In this document: one piece after another, positions 59,875 through 64,000 of the stretch
How the letters are laid out: each line of letters begins with the position of its first letter
How positions within the stretch are numbered: the stretch's first letter is position 1
Assembly: GCA_008704415.1 (NCBI GenBank)
Contig: VXIS01000219.1
Coordinates: 1 to 64,000 of the forward strand
Source of the DNA: Sphaerosporella brunnea
Lineage: Eukaryota > Ascomycota > Pezizomycetes > Pezizales > Pyronemataceae
Direction of reading: 5' to 3'
Length of the DNA: 64,000 bases
Translations under genes and position numbers: made by a program
The notes under the pieces: model-generated
The model's input: only the letters and a program-made list of their open reading frames with translations
Databases searched by the model: none
Told to the model about the DNA's origin: nothing

Positions 59875-59977
59875 TACCGCATAAACTCGCAAGCAAGAGA
59901 CTGGGCTACGTCACTGGTGACTTTGCCACATGGCGCAGTGACTTAGCCCAGTCTCTTGCTTGCGGGTTTATGCGGTA
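59875..59977. repeat. Foldback element F4 (33-bp arms)
   Basis: Arms 59875-59907 and 59945-59977 are complementary at 32 of 33 positions (start TACCGCATAAAC, end ACTGGGCT). The loop holds TGGCGCAGTGACTTAGCCC and, in reverse orientation, the same GTGGCAAAGTCACC 14-mer as F3 (59916-59929). Confidence 0.8.
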
Positions 59978-60245
59978 GCGTTGAACAAAGAACTAGAACT
60001 AATAGGAGTGGAATTCCTTGCTTTCTAACGTAACTTTTCGACCCGGAACCCACCAGACCAGTACTGCTTGCCCGCTCCAGATGCCCTACCTACCTGTCAA
60101 CATCCACCCCCCAGCTTTTGCATTTTCCACCGTCAAGCAGGACGGCTGCTGCAACGGCGACGTCGTCCAAGCACCGCGGGGGTATTTGGGACCTGGGGTG
60201 TCGGATAGTCTCTATGTAGGGCATCATAATTCCCAACCCTAACCC

Positions 60246-60925
60246 ACTGACCACCTGAAGCGCAAAGACTGGGGGGTGCGCAGCAGCGGTACCAAGCAGT
60301 GGATCCGTCAAAGCACCAGCCTCCGCGCGTCGCACATCCCGCGGAAGGAGACTGGCGTCCGACCGGCGCTAAATAGGGAGAGGGAGGCACTTGCATCCCG
60401 GTACTTCCAGTTTCTTACTGGGCATGCGATCACGGCGCCCTATCTCAAGGACAAGCTCCGCAAGAGAGACTCAGACGAGTGCTGGTTTTGTCTCTCGGGC
60501 AAACGGCAAAGCCGAGATCACCTTTTCAAGGAGTGCGATCGGTGGCTCCCGCAGATTCGCGGGCTCTGGCGTTCGGTGGAAAAAGCTGGGCTGGAAGCAC
60601 CTTCGGTGGCGACCAGTTGCCGAGCTGTTCAGGGAGGAAAAGGCCACTCCCGCTATTGGGCGAGAAACTAGGAGATGGCGGCCACTCAAGAGGATGAGGA
60701 GGAAGAGGAGAGTGACCTGGCCCAGAGGGCCATCGCTTTTCATTTTTGTTATGGGTCTGTTTCTTTCCTTTGTCACCTCTTTTATACTTTTTCTTTTGTT
60801 GATACTTTGGGTTGCTGCAGTTGACTGATGATAGCATCAATAAGGGGGGTGGATAGGGTAAGGGCGGGGATGTGTAGTGGGATCGCATAGATAATAAATA
60901 ATAAGCCTGATTACAAACAAATAAG
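60246..60925 (+). pseudogene. LINE ORF2 C-terminal fragment plus 3' UTR (second subfamily)
   Basis: The frame from about 60246 reads KDWGVRSSGTKQWIRQS, GHAITAPYLKDKLRKRD and a CX2CX9HX5C-type knuckle (C-W-F-C ... H-L-F-K-E-C), then DRWLPQIRGLWRSVEKA. After about 60600 the frame appears to shift (REEKATPAIGRE is in another frame) before the 3' UTR blocks GTTTCTTTCCTTTGTC, GCTGCAGTTGACTGATG, CATCAATAAGGGGGG and the ending GATTACAAACAAATAAG. There is no reverse transcriptase. No clear target-site duplication. Confidence 0.78.
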
Positions 60926-61123
60926 CCGCCTGTCAAAAACCACAGCGGCGGAGCTTCTGGGGTATAATGGTTAGGATGAAACATCCTAAGAACTAAACTA
61001 AACTAAACACTAATTGAAGTGGAACAATATTAATATATTGCAAAACGCCTATTCTGCCATTTTGCCACGGTAATGTAGTTCTGCCACAGTTTGGCGACGA
61101 AAAAACACAAAACATTGTACCGC

Positions 61124-62414
61124 CTAACAGCTAACACCGGACGGAACGCCCTTGCACGACGTCGAAGTCTTTCCTCCAGTAACCGAGACACCCGAGAATG
61201 TGAAGTCAGAGCAAGAGGCGCAGAGGATGTAGATGTCGGTGCCGCTGGATTTGACCGTGCCCTTGACATTAGAAAGGGTGACATCGCTGATTGGAACTCC
61301 GGAGGTGGGAGTGCCGGTGGGGGACCCGTTCTCGTAGTCCTGTTCGATGACGATACCGTATTTGGAAATGTTCTTGAGGGTGATGCCGGAGTACGTGACG
61401 TTGGACACCGAGCCGGTCGCATCGTAGACGGTCTTTATGCGGACAGCTGATTGCGGATGTTAATATCATGCACGGGATAACAATGGCTTGCTTGCTAGCG
61501 TGTAAGGAAGGAATTTACCGTTCTGGGAGTTTATAACGGTAGTGTCGGAGAAGACAACGCCCTTGACGATGTTGTCGGAGCGGCCGCCGACGGACCCAAT
61601 GGACAGACCGTGACCGCCCTAGGTGTGAGATAATGTAAGAGATCCGAACGAATACACACAATGTTGTGGAAGAAGTCTTACAGAGCAGTAACCGTTGGTG
61701 AAGGCGATGTTTTCACCGCTGTTGATCGCCACGCAGTCGTCCTGATTGTAAACAGTGGCCTTGTTGATGGTGATACCGGTGGAGGAACCGATATCGAAAG
61801 CATCGGTGTTGTGACCGCCATCGGTAACATCTCCATCACTGTTGTCGATGGTGACAGAGTCAATCGTTAGATTCTCCGAATTGTTGATGCTGAAGCACTG
61901 GACGGGGGTGTTTTTGATGTTGAGTCCCGTGATGGAAGAATCAATCATTGAGTGGGCATAGAAGAACTTGGGCTAAATGGAAAGTGTCAGAATCGATTGG
62001 CTGTTGGTTGTGGGCGATTATGCATGTAGTTACCTTTGTCTTTCCCCCGTTGCTACCCTCACCATCCCACCACGAGGCTCCACCACCGTTGAGGAGGTTA
62101 CCAGAGCTACCGGTAACAGTGATCTTGGTTCCACTGACTGAAACAAGAGGACCCGACCATTCCTTATATCCGAAAGTAACGGTGCCGTCGAAGATAACCT
62201 TGGTGCCGCTGCTCAGACCAGTGAGGTCCAAAGTCTCCCCAGCTGGGACCTCGAGAGTACCGATGGTGATAGTGCTGCAGCTGGACTTGGCCGAGGAAAG
62301 GGAGCTAACACTGGTGATCGTACAAGAAGCACGCCTCTCGAGATCGGTGGGCGCAGCCACGGCAGCAGCGGTGAACTGCATGATAGCAGCGATGGTAGCA
62401 GCAGTGAAATGCAT
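61124..62414 (-). CDS. Endopolygalacturonase, GH28, secreted, 364 aa, four exons
   Basis: Exons in transcript order: 62414-62034, 61972-61682, 61618-61519, 61446-61124 (1095 nt). Introns are 61, 63 and 72 nt with GTAA(C/G/A) donors and CTGAC or TTAAC branch sites. Residues 1 to about 20 are a signal peptide. A short pro-region ends with the basic pair RR at 27-28, typical of fungal polygalacturonases. The active-site set is complete: NTD (Asp184), QDD (Asp205, Asp206), GHG (His227) and RIK (Arg260, Lys262). Length and spacing match the classic fungal endo-PG family, so it should hydrolyse internal alpha-1,4 links of homogalacturonan outside the cell. The single-domain form has no binding module. 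The gene looks intact. Confidence 0.95.
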
Positions 62415-64000
62415 GATGATTGTTTTATTGGAAACTGAAACTCTTGATCGGCGGAAGGAATGAAGTCAAGAACGAAGGAATGTGAAAGTGGGAACGAGTG
62501 AATGGAAATCTCAGCGAGCTGAAGAACGGAATACCGATCGCGGAAAACTTGTCGCTTTATACCATTTGTCGCGAAAGTTCGCGGAGTCCTAATCACTGAC
62601 ATCTACCTAGCTATGCTTTCAGACATCGCCTTCGGTGCAGCATGAAACGAACGGTTCGGGTCGTTCGACGCAATATCGAGGCCATATACTTGCGGCTGCC
62701 GACTGTGCGGCGGCCGGCCGACTGATGTATGCACTGTAAATTAAAAACCTGCTGGGAAAGCTTCGTTGAACGCATCATTTGGGGGGTTTTGTTGGGCTCG
62801 CCAGGTTACAGTTGCTCTAAGTGATAGGCTCGGACAATTGTGGTGGTTGTGTGGTCCTGCTCCAGGTGATTCTCAACCTCGAAAACATAGGTCTGACCTC
62901 TAGGTTCAAAAATTAATTTTTGGCGGCCTTTCCACGGTGCTTTCGAACGGTGTGCGCTAGGATTTTCAACCTGAACCTGCTATGTCGAGGCTAAAATCCC
63001 GATCCCCGAACGGGCCCTTTGTCGTGGCCGCGCGTTCTGTATCCAGGGCTAAATCTGCAAAAACGGCGCGGGTAAAGAGAGCCCGAGCTTCGGAAACTCG
63101 CCGAAGAATTCCCAAAGCCCGAGTTGAGGAGTTGCATCATGAATCGGAAGCTTCACTTTTACTCCGCGAAGTGACGTACAGGACCACAAACTTGAAGTTC
63201 GTAGTCAGAACGGTCTCGGATTTACAAGTTCAAAACAGCTGTCTGGACGAGATAGTCAAACGATTTTTCCACATCAGTCTCTTGAGATGTCTCTCAAGAT
63301 CTCAAGAGAGCTCGAGAGCCTTGCAAGTCTCGAGATGGCTCGCGAGATCCTGGTCGTTACGATCTCGTCATCCATGGCCGGCCCCGTCTAATCTCATCTT
63401 ATGTGTATCACTAGGGATAAATGAAGGATTTTTCTGGAATATATCGTGAAGACGAAGAAGTCCTTCAAAGAGGACGATTGCATATTGTGCGTTGCACTAT
63501 CAGACCTAGGCTGCCGAATTTCAGAATCGGACTGGATCGGCAACAACTATGTAAGCCCCCCGAGTTCGAAAAGTGATGGATAGACTGGCACAAAGAGTGG
63601 GACCGGTGCTGTTCGCCCTGGAGGCACCGAATTACAATCCTAACCCGTCACTCCTGTTTTGCGCTGGTCACTGCTAATGAGGCCATGGGTCATGCAGAGT
63701 GGTTTAGGGTTATGCAGGGTATCTATTCTCGTGTAGATTAGATCCTCATTGAGATCATCTACGAGTCTACGACGCTTCCCACATGTGGCGAGTGTATGAC
63801 TCTCGTCGTTCTCCTCCCTCTAACTCCTTAGCTCGGCAAAAATTCTTCCATGTGGCAGTTGCGTACCGTGTGGTACGAAGCGACGAATACCCGCGCTCAG
63901 CAATGACGATACCGACAAACACTAGTACCGGAGAGCGAAGAGAAGCAACCTCCGAGGTGCGGGTTGATGTAACCGCCAAACGGAGAGAGGGTAAAAGTAA
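62415..64000. other. Upstream of the polygalacturonase gene; otherwise nothing recognised
   Basis: The first part is promoter and leader of the polygalacturonase gene (minus strand). A frame at 62982-63449 (+) is basic at its start but has no domain. A cluster of overlapping short palindromes built on TCTCAAGA/TCTTGAGA lies at about 63275-63350. Confidence 0.4.
63275..63350. repeat. Cluster of TCTCAAGA/TCTTGAGA inverted motifs
   Basis: TCTCTTGAGA and TCTCAAGAGA face each other, followed by CTCGAGAG, TCTCGAGA and CTCGCGAGA within about 75 bases, giving several alternative hairpins. Confidence 0.5.

Noticed and set aside
62982..63449. 155-codon plus-strand frame with a basic N-terminus
   Set aside because: Starts with ATG but shows no domain, and its second half runs through the palindromic TCTCAAGA cluster, which is unlike coding sequence.

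Overview
The window looks like a filamentous ascomycete (Pezizomycotina). The reasons are short GT-AG introns of about 50-75 bases with CTRAY-type branch points, a NACHT-ankyrin NLR-type gene, secreted plant polymer hydrolases, tRNA genes with short introns after the anticodon, and 3' fragments of Tad-type LINE retroelements. An affinity to Eurotiomycetes is possible but is only inference. The window is gene-poor: five intact protein genes and three tRNA genes could be supported, and the rest is repeat-rich or featureless sequence.

Layout. 3.6 kb: tRNA-Ala(AGC) with an intron, followed by a decayed LINE end (3.9-4.7 kb). 6.65-9.29 kb (+): a secreted alpha-amylase with an N-terminal CBM21 starch-binding module and a GH13 catalytic domain, six exons. 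10.7 kb (-): a second tRNA-Ala(AGC) with a different intron. 11.96-12.63 kb: a 5'-truncated LINE insertion with a 13-bp target-site duplication. 15.0-18.7 kb (+): a large protein joining a stonustoxin/MACPF-like N-terminus to a P-loop GTPase. 21.5-26.3 kb (-): a 1450-residue NACHT-ankyrin STAND protein in eight exons, bracketed by two direct copies of a repeat of about 0.9 kb. 26.3-48.6 kb: a gene desert holding tRNA-Gln(CTG), a LINE tail and one probable broken gene. 48.7-49.7 kb (+): a SANT/Myb-like nuclear protein. 49.7-61 kb: repeats, LINE fragments and foldback elements. 61.1-62.4 kb (-): a complete secreted endopolygalacturonase.

Function. The amylase and polygalacturonase serve extracellular starch and pectin breakdown. 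The MACPF-like/GTPase protein and the NLR-type receptor lie within 3 kb of each other, end to end. Both are families tied to self/non-self recognition and cell-death responses, so the pair is the best candidate for an undescribed accessory system; a functional link is a hypothesis only. The other notable signal is a set of four foldback elements that share a short core motif but have unrelated inverted arms.
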